Positions 44,586 to 58,011 of a stretch of DNA of 64,000 nt are shown piece after piece. The stretch is from the NCBI GenBank assembly GCA_022385805.1, contig MU277681.1:444160-508159 (forward strand), written 5' to 3'. Both the position numbers and the translations under genes were made by a program. The notes below the pieces were generated by a model, which worked only from the letters and a program-made list of their open reading frames with translations, was not told where the DNA came from and did no database searches. Every line of letters begins with the position of its first letter. Position 1 is the stretch's first letter. The DNA comes from Pilatotrama ljubarskyi (Eukaryota > Basidiomycota > Agaricomycetes > Polyporales > Polyporaceae).

Positions 44586-47500
44586 CTCGACCCACCACTC
44601 GTGCCCCTGTGATTCACATCGCTCTGCGCTGCCTGCCTACCTGGCGACTACCAGCATCCGCACATCGGTCATTCGGACGTCTCGTGTCCGACTCTGCCTC
44701 TCAGGTTTGCGCTTGACGTTCCGTCTCCGCGCCCGGCCTCCGTCTCCCTTCGCACCGCTTGTCGCCGCGGACGCCGATGCGACGCCGCTGTGCGGTCTCT
44801 ATGCGACACGGGAAACATCGACCGCGCTGCGCATGTAATGCATTTAACAGTGGTTATACACACCCCTCTTCCCCGCAAATCTCCCGCACACACGGATGTA
44901 ATCATCCTCCATCCTCCATCCCGGGCCCCTCGTCATCTCGCGGTGCTTACTTGGCGGCGTGCCTGCGGCCTTCTCTCGCACGTACGGTGTCCGGTGTACG
45001 GCGCGCGCCTCCGACCTATCAGTTCCTCTTCATGTCCGAGGATCCTCCCGCGGACGTCCCGGCAAGGTTGCCACTCCGCCTGTCTGCATCTGCGCAGTTA
45101 CGAATGACGTCCTGGTGTGGTAACGCACAAAGCTGCTTTGTACTTAGCGTTAGTGGATCTCCTCGCGCGTACATAACTTGTCTACGTATGAGCTCTGGCG
45201 AGACGATGACATGCGCAGCCGCACGACGGCCATAATCCGTACTTGAAGGCCTCAAAGCATCAGTCGCTCATGGGCGTGTGGAGTCGTGCAGATGAAAGCC
45301 AAAGGCAAAGCCCTATACCCCTAGGGCTGTCGGATCTCACTCCATGACCACCCCGCGCAATGTGCGGCCTTGCGTATGCACACGCGCGCCCACGCGCACC
45401 TACACGCGATTATCTCGAGCTGCGAGCTGCAGGAGACGAAAGAGCCGCCGTCGCATCGCACGCATGCGCATCATGATCTATGCCTTTTACGAGCCGCTCG
45501 GCCGGGCTGCACGCCGTGAAGCTTCTGTCGTCGGTGCTTGTGCTTGTGACCCCGCACTGCGGGGATGCGGGGTGCGTTATGCCTGTGCGCAGGCATTCAT
45601 GAACTCGAAGCTGCAGGCAATGCATTGTGCCAGTGCCACTGCTATCGGAACGCCGCGAGGCGAGTACTATAGGAGGACTGCTCGAGTCTATGGTGCACCG
45701 CCATATGCATGTGAGTGGCTGACGGCTGGCGCGGGCTTCGGCTTCTCTCCGGTGGCCATGGTCGATATCATAGTGCAGCATGTATGCGGCGGTACGATTG
45801 CACGGAGCTTCGAGCTTCAGCGTATTGCTACTGCTACTAATACTACTAGCATATATGTCTATCAAGCGCGGACCGGAGATCTGTAGAGGAGTCCTTGTAT
45901 TCGGATGAGTGCATCGGTTTGTTCAGACGCGAACCCGCGTTGTCCTGTAGTGGTGGCCAGCTATACTATACTCTACTAGGCAGGCCTTCCGGCCGCCTAG
46001 CTAGTACAGGCCTGACGCATGGCCATGGTGCTATAGCTACGGCCGTGCTCCTCCACGAAGGTACGTGCTAGTTCGTGATGGTTGTACAGCACCACCACCC
46101 TCAAGCTCTGTCGGCATCTCCTCCTGGTCAGGTGGACTCTGCAGCAACTCGCACTCCTCCTCCACGCAACAAGTGCGATGTACGCTTGGACCCGCAGGCC
46201 TGACGATGTCCGGCCTTCCTTATAGGTTATACATCGCCCGCGCCCTCGCTCGACCCTACCGTCCTCGTGGCCATACCCGCCCCAGATAATACCACGTCCT
46301 CCCGTCCCCCCTCTCATTCTCTCCAGCCTGATCTCCGAGACGATCCCGTACCACAGCCGTCAGACCTTGGGCCAGGCCAGCCGGTCCCGCACTTCCCGCT
46401 CCCCGCACCAGGCCGCGCCTCTCAGAATGCACATGCTCCCTGAGCATTTCTCCGGTGGCGTAGCGAGCTCCCTGCTGCTGGCATCGCGATCCGCACTCGC
46501 GAATCTCGCCTGCCCGCGCGCGCGCTCGTCCCGTTCAAACAGGGGTCCCCGGCGGCGGCCCCGCTTAGCAGCCATCCTGCTAAGCACGCTCTGGCCCCCC
46601 CAGTGCCCCATCGCGTGTTGTGGTGGCTACAGCCTATCACAGGCTCCGCCTACTACGCGAGCGGCCCGGGCGCGTAGCGTGCCCACACGGTGTCGGCCGA
46701 CGGACGGACGTCCCTGCAAAGCTTGTGAGGCTCTTTGCTCGCGTATCGGCGGCGTGCTCATGGCTATCAGGAAATCCAGGGAGGCGGGCAGGCGGCCAGT
46801 CGGGTGCGGCGTGGGGCAACACGCGTATTAACTTTTACGGTCTCGCCGCTGTTCTGTTACGCGCGTTTTCGCGACATAGCGGCGAGCGCTATAGAGCGCT
46901 TGCGCTGGTTTGCTCGCTCGAACTTCACGACCTCAGCGACTCGGAACTTGCAATGGTGGAGGACGACTCGGTATTACGACAGTAACTTGCATTGCGACCG
47001 GAGGCCCAGAACGCGCTCTGTGCATGCCATGGTGCGGAGAGCACCTGTATCGTCACTGGCGACACACGACCCGCCGTCATGCGCGCGGCCTTTGGGCTAG
47101 CGCTCCGTCGCGTCGTGTCGCCTCAGGGCCTGTTCGACAAGGGACCTTAGCGCACGGAAATGAACCTAAAATTTCCAGCTTCCACTCAAGGTAAGTACGC
47201 GCATACGTACGAGGTGCGAGCCGCTGCCGTGACCACCCTGGCTAAGCCCAAGTAGCCTCGAAACTCTTCCAGTTCTGTCCGTCTCTCGCTCTGCTCTCGC
47301 CGACGCAGGCGCAGCGCTCTCGCGAACGTTCTGGCGCGCTGTCCAGTGCTCGGACGGGCAGGTGCGGCTCGAGCGACGGGATCGACCGCACTCGCCCGCG
47401 CGCGGAAGGCCGACTGACGCTTGTTCCGGGCTGCGGGGGCTCGCTGGGTGATGCGCTGCTTCGCTTGCGCGGGAGTTGCCCGAGCGACCCTGGGACGTTC

Positions 47501-50500
47501 GACAAACCGCTTGGCGCCTTGCAGAGTGTGGCCAATAATGCGTGCTCTCTGCCGCGGTCTTGTCTCTGTTCTATACTTGTCTGTCAAAGCGTTGCGCCAG
47601 TGTATAGAGATCGAGAACTGTCGGGACCTAGGGCGAGCTGTGGTTGTCAGGCTTAGCAGGTGCAGGCGCTATGCAATGAGTTTGACACGGACATACGAGC
47701 GACAAAGTTGTGATAGGCTCAGAGCGGTGCGCCGCAATCACCTCCTGAAGCAAGTCTGGCATTCCGGTTACTAACCTCCGTCGAATCCTCTGGCAGCTTA
47801 CACGACCGTGTTTCCATGCTCGCTCGCGACACACGATGGCGTACGAAACGTGCATGGGCTGGCGAAGCCAGTCCGCCGACGACGCGGAGGGAGACGGACG
47901 CCCCGCACGCCCCCCACAAATCGGCTGCCCCGCACTCCATACATACGGCATCTTGATCACTACTGCTGTGGAATTCCCCAGAGCGCCGCTGTGCCACGAT
48001 CACTCTCGTGCAGGGGAGAGATCGCGCAGCTCTGGAGGACGATACCCAGCGTGCCGTCGGCGCCGTTCGCTCCACCGCCCTGCAGTTCACGAACTGGAAT
48101 CTGACGGACCCGCCGGCATCATGTATTCGGTCGCCCGTCTCGTCGGGCGGCAGCGAGTTGCGGCGCGCAGTGGGACACCTCCAGGGCGTCGGCTCCCGGA
48201 CGGCGTCTTAGCCGCTTCGGGCACTTCGGTATGCGCTGCGAGTTGGCACGGTCGGATCGTGCGAGGCTTTCTGGACTGTTCCTGCCTGCGGGTGTGTCAA
48301 GTGGCGGCATGCTGGGTTCTCCTCCGGCAAGCGTCACTTCGACGAGGCCTCATTGCATCGAACGGGAAGTTGCAGGCGCGACGATGGCCAGCAAACCCGA
48401 CTCCGCCCGAAGAGCTGGAGGAAGAACGGGGCGTGCGTCCGCTCGTGCATGAGCGTACTCGTGGACGCTCTGGGGCATGCGGTCGGTCGAGAAAGGACAT
48501 CCGGTGACCTCGAAGGAGGCGGGAGCGCATCGCGAACCTTGCTGGACGTGCTCCGAAGCAGCGCCATTCTGTTCCGCGAACCTTTCGACGGCAACACAGC
48601 AGTTCCATGTCGTGGCGGCAGGAGAGGCACAGTGTTCGCTTTGCTCTTCGCTCCACGTTCACGTCTTCTGCTCCCGATGAGCTTCGCCTACTCAGCAGCT
48701 ATCACTCAGCGGGTCAGCCCAATGCCACGAAGCTCTCGAGTTCCGCACTTCGCGATGCATCGCCGCACCTGCGAACGCGTCCTTTTCTCGCCGCAACGCA
48801 TTTTTTCTCCGCGCTCTCTGCATCGAAGTGCATGGTAGCCGGTCATCATGCTCTTCCAGGTCAAACAGGCTCAGTGTTCCGGTGAGCCTATCTAATCCTC
48901 CTGCTACATCTCCCTAGCCCGACGCTGCGATGCTCAGCGCTCAGAACTTAGCCAAGCCAGCATCGTCCCGCGGCGGACCCAGTCGCCATGTAGCGGAGTT
49001 GAATAACTTTTGTATCCGTGCTTTGTCTAGACCATGCTCGGTCTCTCTTTGATCGCAGCGTGTGCAGAACGCTACCTCTCGGTCTGCACGGCGTCATGAG
49101 GCGCAGAACGATCTGCGCTATTCAAGCCTCGCGCGAATAAGCTTGTAAGACCCTCACGTACGACATCGTATTCTGGTATTCTGTGGACTTGCCAAGGTCT
49201 TCGAGCATGGGACGTTCATACAGTACAACGGTACGTGAGCACAGTGACCGGCATTGATAGACACGTCTTCAATGCCATACATCGATGGGAACCCGCATGC
49301 GGCTATCGCTGCATTTACCCATCACGCGGCGCAGCGTGTCTGCCATTTACTCACCAGCCCAACCTCGCCTGCCTGCGACCGACGCCTCGCAAGCTCCCGG
49401 GTGCGTTCTTACACGTCCATTCCCATGTACGATTACCATCGCGCCAACCTCGAATGTCGATATCTGCAATAGAAGTTCTTCGCGTCTGAGTGGACGAGGT
49501 AAGTCGTGCTCCACACGACTCCCGATTCGCGCGTCGGACGCACGCAGACAGAAGCGGCCCGCCCACGAGAAGTTCGCGCGCTCGACCGTCGACGCTCAAG
49601 TGTTCTCAGGCCGGCATCAGCCAATCGCTCACGCGCCTCCCCTCGGCCAACCAGACGACAGACTCGCGCGGACGCGGGTTCTCATGCGTCGACCTGTCCA
49701 ATCAGCCATGGGGCCGGTAAGTCCAGACTTGGACTTATCCTTGCACTCCGACCGCTCGCTGACTCCGCTACAACTGCTAGGTTCTCCTCCCCTTCCCTCC
49801 GGCGTGCGAACGGAACAGCAAGTCAGCTCGACGCTTCAGCTTCCACGCCCCGACAGCGGCGTCGTCGCACTGCTGAGATGACGAAATAGGCCTGAGTAAC
49901 CGTGTGCATAGCCATTACATGCATCAGCCAAGCTTCCCCCGCATTCCCTTCGCCACGCGCCACGAAGCTGCGTCGGGCCCCTCAGGCGTGCCTTCCTCCT
50001 CCCCTACTCAGGACGCAGGGCTCACGGGGCAATCAGGTGCCTGCGCGCAAAGCGTCCGGGATCGACGTTCTCGGTATTCCTGCGCGTGGATGCCACCGGG
50101 CTGCGAGCCTCCCCTGTCCCTGGCTGTGGCATGTCCGTGCTCGTCGCTTGTTGCGCAATGCAGGTCCGGACGCTCCAAGTCTCTGTCTCTGTCTGAGACT
50201 GCTTCCGAAGCACAGACCGACATTCAGTCAATCTCCAGGCCATAGAGAGATGATCACTGCGGCGTTGTCCATGTCGCGGCGACACTCGTCGGAGTGATTG
50301 ATCTCGTATCCGCTCCGAGGCGCATCCCGGTGCGACGCCACCGTGCCGCGCATGGAGCGTTCAAACCTTCGAGTCCGACCGGTTTCATTAAGACAGACGC
50401 GCGGGAAGCAGCGAGGTGCTGTGATTGCGAGGAACGACGCATCTTGACCGCTCTGCGGGCTACCCCGCATGGCTGACAGAGGCACGGACGTCGATGAGGT

Positions 50501-52658
50501 ATGTGGTTCCTCGGGAGTCGGTGATACGCTCGTCCTAAGCAACGGCTGAGTAACGTCGATATCGCCAGGCACGTCGTTACGATAGTTCTCTCCGCGGGCA
50601 TACGGCATACAACTGACATTAACGCGTTGACGCGGCGACCGTATGAAAGTGGGCATCACTCAGCCACCTACTCCCCTTACCGCGTGGTCCTCCATTGGGA
50701 TTGGCAGGCTGCTGGGTCCCCTCAGTCTATCTTCGACACTTGCTGACGTCCGCTACAAGTGGTCATCCCTTCTCTTCCCGGGCGGTCCGATCCCCATCGC
50801 AGAACGTCCTGCGCGAGGGTTGATAGCGCCTGCGCGTTCACGATGATGAATGGCAACAACGCCTGCGCTACCGCCTTCGGCACTCTCCTGCTATCCGAAC
50901 CAGGCCGATTAAGGAGGAAAGGCTCCCACATCATCGATGCTCTCTAGCTATCCGCGCCCCAGGAGAAACCCGCACCGGCCGACATGCGGTTCTCTCTCGC
51001 TCTCTGCACGCGCGCGTGCCCCCTTCTCCCCTGCGGTCTTCTTCGGTGGTGGTCAAAATCGCGTCCATTGACCGGCAGGTAGGCACCTCTCGCGATACGC
51101 ATTAGCAACGCAACGCCCATCGGCGCAGGCGTAGCCGCTGCAGCTTGAACGCTCTCCTTCGCCGCCCTTACCGCCGCCTTGCGAGCGCATCGCGGACTTA
51201 GAATCCCCCCCTCAGGCGCTCGGGCCCGTCCTCCTGCGCTCTGAAACTTCGTGGCGCTGGTGGACATCTCCGGACGCTTCAGCCCGCCAGGATGGCGTGC
51301 CCGATCGCGCACTCCAGTTCTGCGAGCATGGATGGTTCTGAAGCAGCGAGTCTGACCGATAGGCATATGGCTTCGACGGCGCGCACGGTGTGATCGCCAG
51401 CCGTTCCTGTACCGGGGCCTGAGCGCGACGGCATTGGCTACTGACGTGGGGACCGTGTGCGCGACCGGGCGTTATCATATGCGTGCGCATGTGCGCGACA
51501 TCTCGACCGTGGGCACCGCTATGTGCTATATGCACCACGCATATTTGCATCCGCGATCACGACCTGCTCGACAAGTGCCCGTCAGGCCCGCGAGGACCTG
51601 GACAGGTGCTGGGGATCTCCGGACGCTGGACGATGGTTGATGGTGGGACGCCCGACGCCGAGCGCGCTGCCATGCGCTATGATATGATATATGGACTGGT
51701 GTGGCAGGACACGACAGGACAGGATAAGGCTCGGATCCGGGACAGCTTGGTCCGAGGTTTCTGCAGGCGGGCAGGGGCGCAGCGCCGGCTGTGCGAGCGT
51801 ATCGACAATACCGTCGACAGCGCGGCCCGTGCTTGCGCGTGTGCGGGAGCACGACGCGCGAGTGCGCTGCCGTCGCTGATCGTCCTGCGACTCCTGCGAG
51901 AGCGCCATCACATGTATCAGGCGGAGAGATAATATCTCTGGTTGCGGAGGTAATGCTATCGTACCGTATCGTCGTCGCCCTCCTTCCAGACTGGAAGTTG
52001 TCAGGACGTATCGAGCCCCTATGCTGTTTCAGCGAAAACTGTGGTATCGCGCACCGAGTGCTAAGTTGGAGATGGACAAGGCATCACCACTCGATGGAGA
52101 TCAGTAAGTGTTCGTACTTCTTCCGAAGCGTCGCAATGTTGTGCTCACCGAGACAGAAGCTTGAGCCTGGGCTTGGGCGGACTGTCAAGTGAAGAGGGCC
52201 TTATGCTCCGCATCCAGGACTCGTAACTCCCGGCGACACAGGATGCCTGAACCTACTCCACACAGACCAGGGCTAGAGGTCCTGCGGATACCCTCGCGAA
52301 ATTGAACATGGGTGAGTCACTGCCATATTGGCTCAGGCCTCGGTGCTTCTCCACAATGAAACCGACCAAATGACTCGGTCCTTGGCAGCAGGCCTGGTCT
52401 GGTGGTTAGGCACGGGATGCGCTGCTTCGCGCGCACGTCCACGGCGCAGCGCCTCCGAGGATAATACGGGAGCGAGGCTGAGAACTGGGCGGATTGGGAT
52501 CTCAAGTACGCCGAATCAGGTGGCATGCCCGGATGGCCTATCCGGGATCGTCTTCCGCCTTACACGGCGTCGCTACGAGCGGTTCTGAGCTGTCGGTGCG
52601 AGCATTCTCGCGCGGGATTGAGTGTGTAAGTACTTCGGTGCAGAGGGATTGGTAATAT

Positions 52659-53130
52659 TTGCGACCGTGGAACGAAGTCAAGACGATGGTCCTGCCTTTG
52701 GCGCTCGCTGGGGATTGGCTGGAGGTGAGCGGTTATTGGCGGCCCGGCCCGGGACGGACGATCTGGAGAGGCTCCGAGCCTGTTTACCCCTCTCTGCTGG
52801 CGACCACGCCGACGATCCTCCATTCAGATGCGGGCGAAGCTGCTCGCTGGCTAAAGTCTCTTGTTCGGAGGTCGCTCCTGAATCCCGAATACTCGCGCTG
52901 GGTGCGTGTCGACCGTTCATACAGGGCTCCACCGGTAAGTACGTACTCCTGAGCCAATGTGAGTTACTATTGTCTCCTTGATATCATTGGCAGATGCTAC
53001 GGGAGATGATGCGTTTGAGCTTGCCTCTGCGTCGCATCGCAACGAGACCAATGCAACGCACTAGCTGGGCTAAATCGCGGGAAGGAACTACTCAGGTACG
53101 ACGCCAAGGAGGCTTTGACCGGCACGAATG
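52659..53130 (+). other. Possible exon pair of an unrecognised or decayed gene
   Basis: An open stretch with protein-like character (GDWLEVSGYW, EAARWLKSLVRRSLLNPEYSRW) ends exactly at a strong donor (GGTAAGTACG at 52934). The frame resumes after a CATTGGCAG acceptor near 52993 with LREMMRLSLPLRRIATRP and ends near 53130. No start exon or family was identified. Confidence 0.25.
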
Positions 53131-54085
53131 ACCGGATCGACACGGTACCCGTTGGTCCAGGTCATCGCGCCGAGCTCGGTGTCCGAGAGACTGCACGAAA
53201 CAGATCAACCTGTACTGATGATCAACTCACGACCGACGAGCATGTTGTGGATGTGGCTCGCACATCCCGGTGCCATGTAGTCTTCCTGGCTGCGAACGCG
53301 TGTCTCACGTCTCGCAGACGTCTTACAGTACCGATCAATGCGCCCGTTGAAGGTCTTCCTAGATGTGCGCTTTTGCATCGGAATGTTTGCGGTAGATGAG
53401 GCCCCGACGTAGTGGCTAGGAGAACTTCCGCAAAATTGTCAGTAAGGTGAGTTCGACAAGGAGCTCGGAGCTGCCATCCGAACTTGCTGATGCAAGGCCC
53501 CGTTGCCGAGCAGATCTGCTCTTGCTTCAGGCTAGCTCAGAAGGCACGATCTGGAGTGAAGCCGTTCCCACTCAGCGATTGAAGATCTCTGGAATGACCA
53601 CAGGTTTTGTGGCGAGGTTTTGTGGAGAGCAATTATCTATTTGGCAGGGCGAAGACAAAACACAAGACATAAGCGGTATGGCCAGCACGGTTGGCCAACA
53701 ACAAGGCTAAGTGGGGTGCAGGATGGGCAGCCAAATAACGCGCCCGATCTGTGCTAGCCTCAGCCACAGCTAATAGCACAGGCATAAGCCCGATGATGGG
53801 CCGCAGATGCATCCGCGAGAGGGAGAGTCTAGATCGGCTCTTGTTCTTTTAGAGTTCGATCATTTGGGGAGCTTTCTTTCGCGCTCCCTCTTGTCATCAT
53901 TATGAACAGGGTCTATGTATCTTGTCCTGATAACTCAAAAGACTGCAGGAGACAAAAGAGAGCGCCGTTCTTGTCGAGGTCAGGCGCTGCGCCGAGGTCA
54001 AAAATGACTCATGGTGTAGCGACCCCGTGCGCGAAGGTACAGTGCAGAAATCAGATGAGCTATCATGGGCCTCGGGCCTATCAGT

Positions 54086-54116
54086 GTCTGAGGTCTGAGG
54101 CCTGAGGCCTGAGGGG
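54086..54116 (+). repeat. Tandem TGAGGCC repeat
   Basis: About three to four copies of a seven-base unit (TGAGGCC, with one TGAGGTC variant) lie in the gene-poor region. It is short and probably a slippage product. Confidence 0.75.
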
Positions 54117-56516
54117 CTGTCCTATGCTCGCGGCTGGCCAGAGTCGGCGAGGGTAGTCAAGTTGTAGGTCCACCCACGTGGCATTACAGAGAGGGCCAGG
54201 CGCTTACCGGCGAGACTTGCCCTTCATGATCTTCCGCCTTCATGTCGCGTTCGTGTCGCGCTTCTTATCTGCCGTCCTAATACTCTTGAAACTACCGACG
54301 AGGGTCGCAGGTAATAGACGGCATATGCTGTTGTAACATGGATGGGCCAGTGTGATGGGTGGGCCGTAGCGTATGCTCACCGTGTGCGTTTCCATTGGCC
54401 AGATGATGCTCGTTCTGATCTGACAAACCGTGCATAGGTCGGAACTTAGAACTATAGCATCGTCTGTTATGCGCCCCTTGGGGTGCATGTAACTCATCTC
54501 CCATGTGCCGTTCACCGTAGCGCCCATCGTACGCTGTTCGCCCAACTGAGTTGTCGGGTCTCCGTTGTCAATCGAACAGCGATTTTGCGCAAAACCACCT
54601 CGCCCTGGCCAAGCACCTGCTGCGCGTACCCGATGGCACAATCACGGTAGAATCAATGCTGCCTCTCGCATTCCAGGAGCGATGCATGAGGTTTGAACGA
54701 TCAAGTCAACTACGAGTAGTAAGCCCATTTCCATGCTAGGAACGCATCCGAGCATTCAAATCGCCGGTCCAAGGGGATCGCGCACGTTGAGCCGCATCGC
54801 GGTGTTGACAGCATTCTCGGGTCTTCGGGGCCATGCCCTGCTTCGACGCGCGACGATTACACACGGCGGATAAGTGGTACTGCCATATCCAAGGTGCGAG
54901 GCTCTCTTTGGTTAGCATGGAACGCGAGCTACGGTCAATGATAGATGCCGACTTGAAGCGGACGTGCGGCGCAAGTGCGGATCACCCCTTCCTCCTTTGG
55001 GTCATCGGCGCGCTGCGTGGTTTCCGGCGACCAATTCGGCCAGTTTATTTGCCTAGAGCGGGGTCGTCTGCAAGAGTGCTGTCAGGTATCACTTTTCGTC
55101 CTTTCTCAGTCGAGCCAGCAGCCTAAAAGTCTCGATCCAGCACGATCTCTACAGGATCCGCTCGACAACCAAGTTCTGTGAAACGCAGCATGGAGGGGCT
55201 CCATGGATACCTCGCACAACTCACGACAAAGCTGGCAAGCCTCAGGACGTCGAAGATCTGGGCAAGTGCCGACTCGTGGTCACTGAAGAGAGACCCATAA
55301 CTCCGCGATTCTACCGACTTGTGGACGGGAGGCCGCGAAGCACCCTGCGGTCGCAGGCCTCCGGGATTCTCACAGCTGCTGAGTTGCCGACAATTGAACT
55401 GTCCATCTGCCTGCGTCGTGCCATCACACTTCTCAGCTAGTACTAACTCAGATGCTATAGCAGGTTTACAGCGGGGCGCGGGGCGGGCCTAGAGCCCGAG
55501 CTGGAATCACTGATGGATCCCAGTGCATACCGTACGACTGCCAGAGTATCTTAGTACCTTGTCAGGGATGCGGCCATTCAATGCCATTCAGCACCCCAGT
55601 TCCCCCGGCACCTTTTCACGGGAGAAGCGTTTACTAGCACGGGAAACGGCGTCGGCGCACCAAAGGTGTTCGTAACTTGTACGAATGTGAGTGGGGATCA
55701 GTCAACTATCCTCTAGCATCGCTTCATTTACGTGTGCACACAGCGGCAATGCCCTTTGGCTCCCGATTCACGTACATTGACGTTCCCGCCGGAGGCAGAA
55801 GGTACGTGCACACTGCTCTCCAAGCTAATCTCCTGGTTTTTCTCACATAGGGCTATCTAGCTGTAGCAGCGCTGCACGATAGAGAATATTCTCGAGCTGG
55901 AGCATCTGTCAAGTTGTCCTGGACGGCTCTCCTTCTCATGCACCGGTGACCAGGCCGACCCTGGTCGGCAAGCTACAGCCAATACGGTCAACTGGACGCC
56001 ACCGTCGTCATGCGCGACCGAGACCCATGTTCCGCGGACATTGACACGCAATGCATTCCCTAGAATCGTAACGTACGCGCATGTCATCATGTCCTGAAGT
56101 GGACTTATCCTCACGTCACGCAGGGACGTTATCCTCATTTCGCGAGGCTGCGGCTACTGTGCTTTCAAAAATACGCTCTTCGGACTAAGGTTTTAAGAGC
56201 GGTTTTTCGTAGTCGCATCGGCCCTTTTTGTTCGCGGGTATTCGCGGCTACGTTCGTTCACAGCAGTTGGGCGCTGAAAGCTACAGATTTCGCGGTGGTG
56301 ACTAAGTGGCCGGCATTACTTAGTAAGCCTTCCCGCTACCGACCACTTTCACGAGGAGGAGTTCCCAAAAAGTCGCATCTCGGCCAGTGGGTCAAGCTCT
56401 CTGGACATTCGCTTCGTGGTCAAAGACTCGGTATGATCCATATGCTACATGGTACAATGGGTGGGTGCTACTAATACATCACTGGACAGCTGCTCTTCGG
56501 CTTTGTGCTTGCGCGT

Positions 56517-57299
56517 TCAGTAGTCATTCGAGTTCGAGTTCCAGCTGGTGTCATCAGGGTTACCGCTCTGCACGATGCAATGTCAATACTGTACTGTACG
56601 TCACTCCAATCGTTCACGGAAGCACTGACCTTGCGGACTTGGCCTTTCTCAACGAGGGAAGGGTTACCGCTGACGCGGCCAGCAAGTTTCTCCGCGTTAC
56701 CTGCGGGTGCATCTCAGTATGGATCCCTTTGCCACGGTCAACGTAGATCCAAGGTACGTACCCTTCAGTCTCTCGCCCAAACTCGTTTTTCCTGCGCCGG
56801 GGTTGACGTCGTCGCCGTAGTTGTTGTTCTGCTGCTGCGAGTTGATGTCGCGACTCCGCCAGTTGTCGCTGTCGGTGCCAGCACCCCGACCGGCGCCAGT
56901 GCTGCCGAAGGTGTTGCCTCCGGCGCCGTAGGTGTTCACGTCGCTGGTGTTGCCCTGGTAGCCGGAGGAGCCGTAGTTCTCACCACGGCTCGCACTCCAC
57001 TGCTGGCCCTCGCCCTGCTGACGGCCGTAGTCGTTGTTGTCGAAGCCACGGCGTGACGAGGGGTCAGAGTTCCAGGTCGACGTGTCGGTCGGGTCATGCG
57101 TCGGGCGCTGTGAACCCCACTCCTGGTTATCGTTCCAGTTGCCTGTTCAGAAATGATAAGCACGAAACTCTTGCTCACGGAGCAACAGACACATACCACG
57201 CTGGTTCTGGAAGCCGGCGTTGGGACCGCTGGGGTTTGAGAAGTTGTTCGGGTCGTTGGCCCACGACTCGGTGTTGCGCGATTGCTGGCCGTAAGACAT
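56517..57299 (-). CDS. Small Asn/Gly/Ser-rich hydrophilic protein, CsbD-like C-terminus
   Basis: Four exons on the minus strand, 57299-57197, 57142-56762, 56700-56630 and 56567-56517, all in phase, encode 201 residues. The protein starts MSYGQQSRNTESW and is very hydrophilic, with many N, G, S, Q and D and no membrane segment. After about residue 150 a helix-prone segment reads TSLGERLKGNAEKLAGRVSG followed by NPSLVEKGQ and a short tail with SGNPDDTSWN. That pattern resembles CsbD-like general stress proteins, which are small and abundant but of unclear biochemical role. Residues before it look disordered. The family call is tentative; the gene model is firmer. Confidence 0.78.
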
Positions 57300-57398
57300 G
57301 ATGAAGAACGGAGTAAGTGGTCGTTAAGAGGTGGTTAGGGTGACTGTGGTGATATGTTACGTCGTTTGGTGAGGGCGACGGGCATGGACGAGGGCGGG

Positions 57399-57407
57399 TA
57401 TATATGC
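57399..57407 (-). promoter_or_regulatory. TATA box of the small hydrophilic protein gene
   Basis: A TATATA core in CATATATACCC (minus strand) lies about 100 bases upstream of the ATG at 57299. A clear TATA box fits a strongly inducible, stress-type gene. Confidence 0.5.
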
Positions 57408-58011
57408 TACGAGCTTGTTGGAGCTGGCACATGGCATGACCGCATACGCCACTGAATAGGCGGGGCGGGAGCACTGGGGCTCGACACCAGTGTATCCACT
57501 TCTCCTAGCTCTATTTACAGCCATGCCAAAGACCCTGAAGGAGCCCCAGAACGGGAGTGGAGACAGTGTTGTCAGAGGTCGTCCCTGACAAATGTAGAGC
57601 GCCCGCAGTGGCAGACCCACATCCATGTAACTTACCAAAATGCCTACTCGCGTCGATGACAATACTTATGGTGCAGTCTCTCATATTGCAATGATGTATG
57701 CGCAGCACCTACTGGACCCATCGGGATTCCTCGCAAACGTCTATAACTTCACTTGGTTGTCCGGAATGACGTTGACGACTCATAATGACCACGATTTCCA
57801 GAGTAGAGCGATCGACAGATAGCGCGATCAGCGACAACATGGCGGAGGGACCAGTATGGTACACGGGCTGGAGTGTATATGGACAGTATTCTATAGCCTG
57901 CACTCGATCCCAAAACGAGCCACTGAGGAAATGTATAGCATGTGTGAGAAACTCGACGAGGGCCTGCCATGTATCGACGGAACGAATAGGATTGAAACAA
58001 CATAACGAACC
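57408..58011. other. Intergenic region
   Basis: It holds the upstream region of the small protein gene and the 3' flank of the RING gene. No gene is supported. Confidence 0.5.

Larger units (their letters stand above)
44586..56516. other. Second long gene-poor region
   Basis: About 12 kb without a gene I can support. The 47-53 kb part holds an unusual number of perfect splice donors on the + strand (GTAAGT at about 47191, 49500, 49717, 52103, 52625 and 52934), and 55441 has a TACTAAC branch-site sequence shortly before a CTATAGCAG acceptor. This suggests spliced transcripts with little coding content, or a decayed multi-exon gene. I find no transposon motif, terminal repeat or tRNA by eye. 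Confidence 0.55.

Noticed and set aside
45344..45886. Open frame of 180 codons in the gene-poor region
   Set aside because: Arg/Ala/Cys-rich without a domain or codon bias, and overlapped by a similar-length frame on the other strand.
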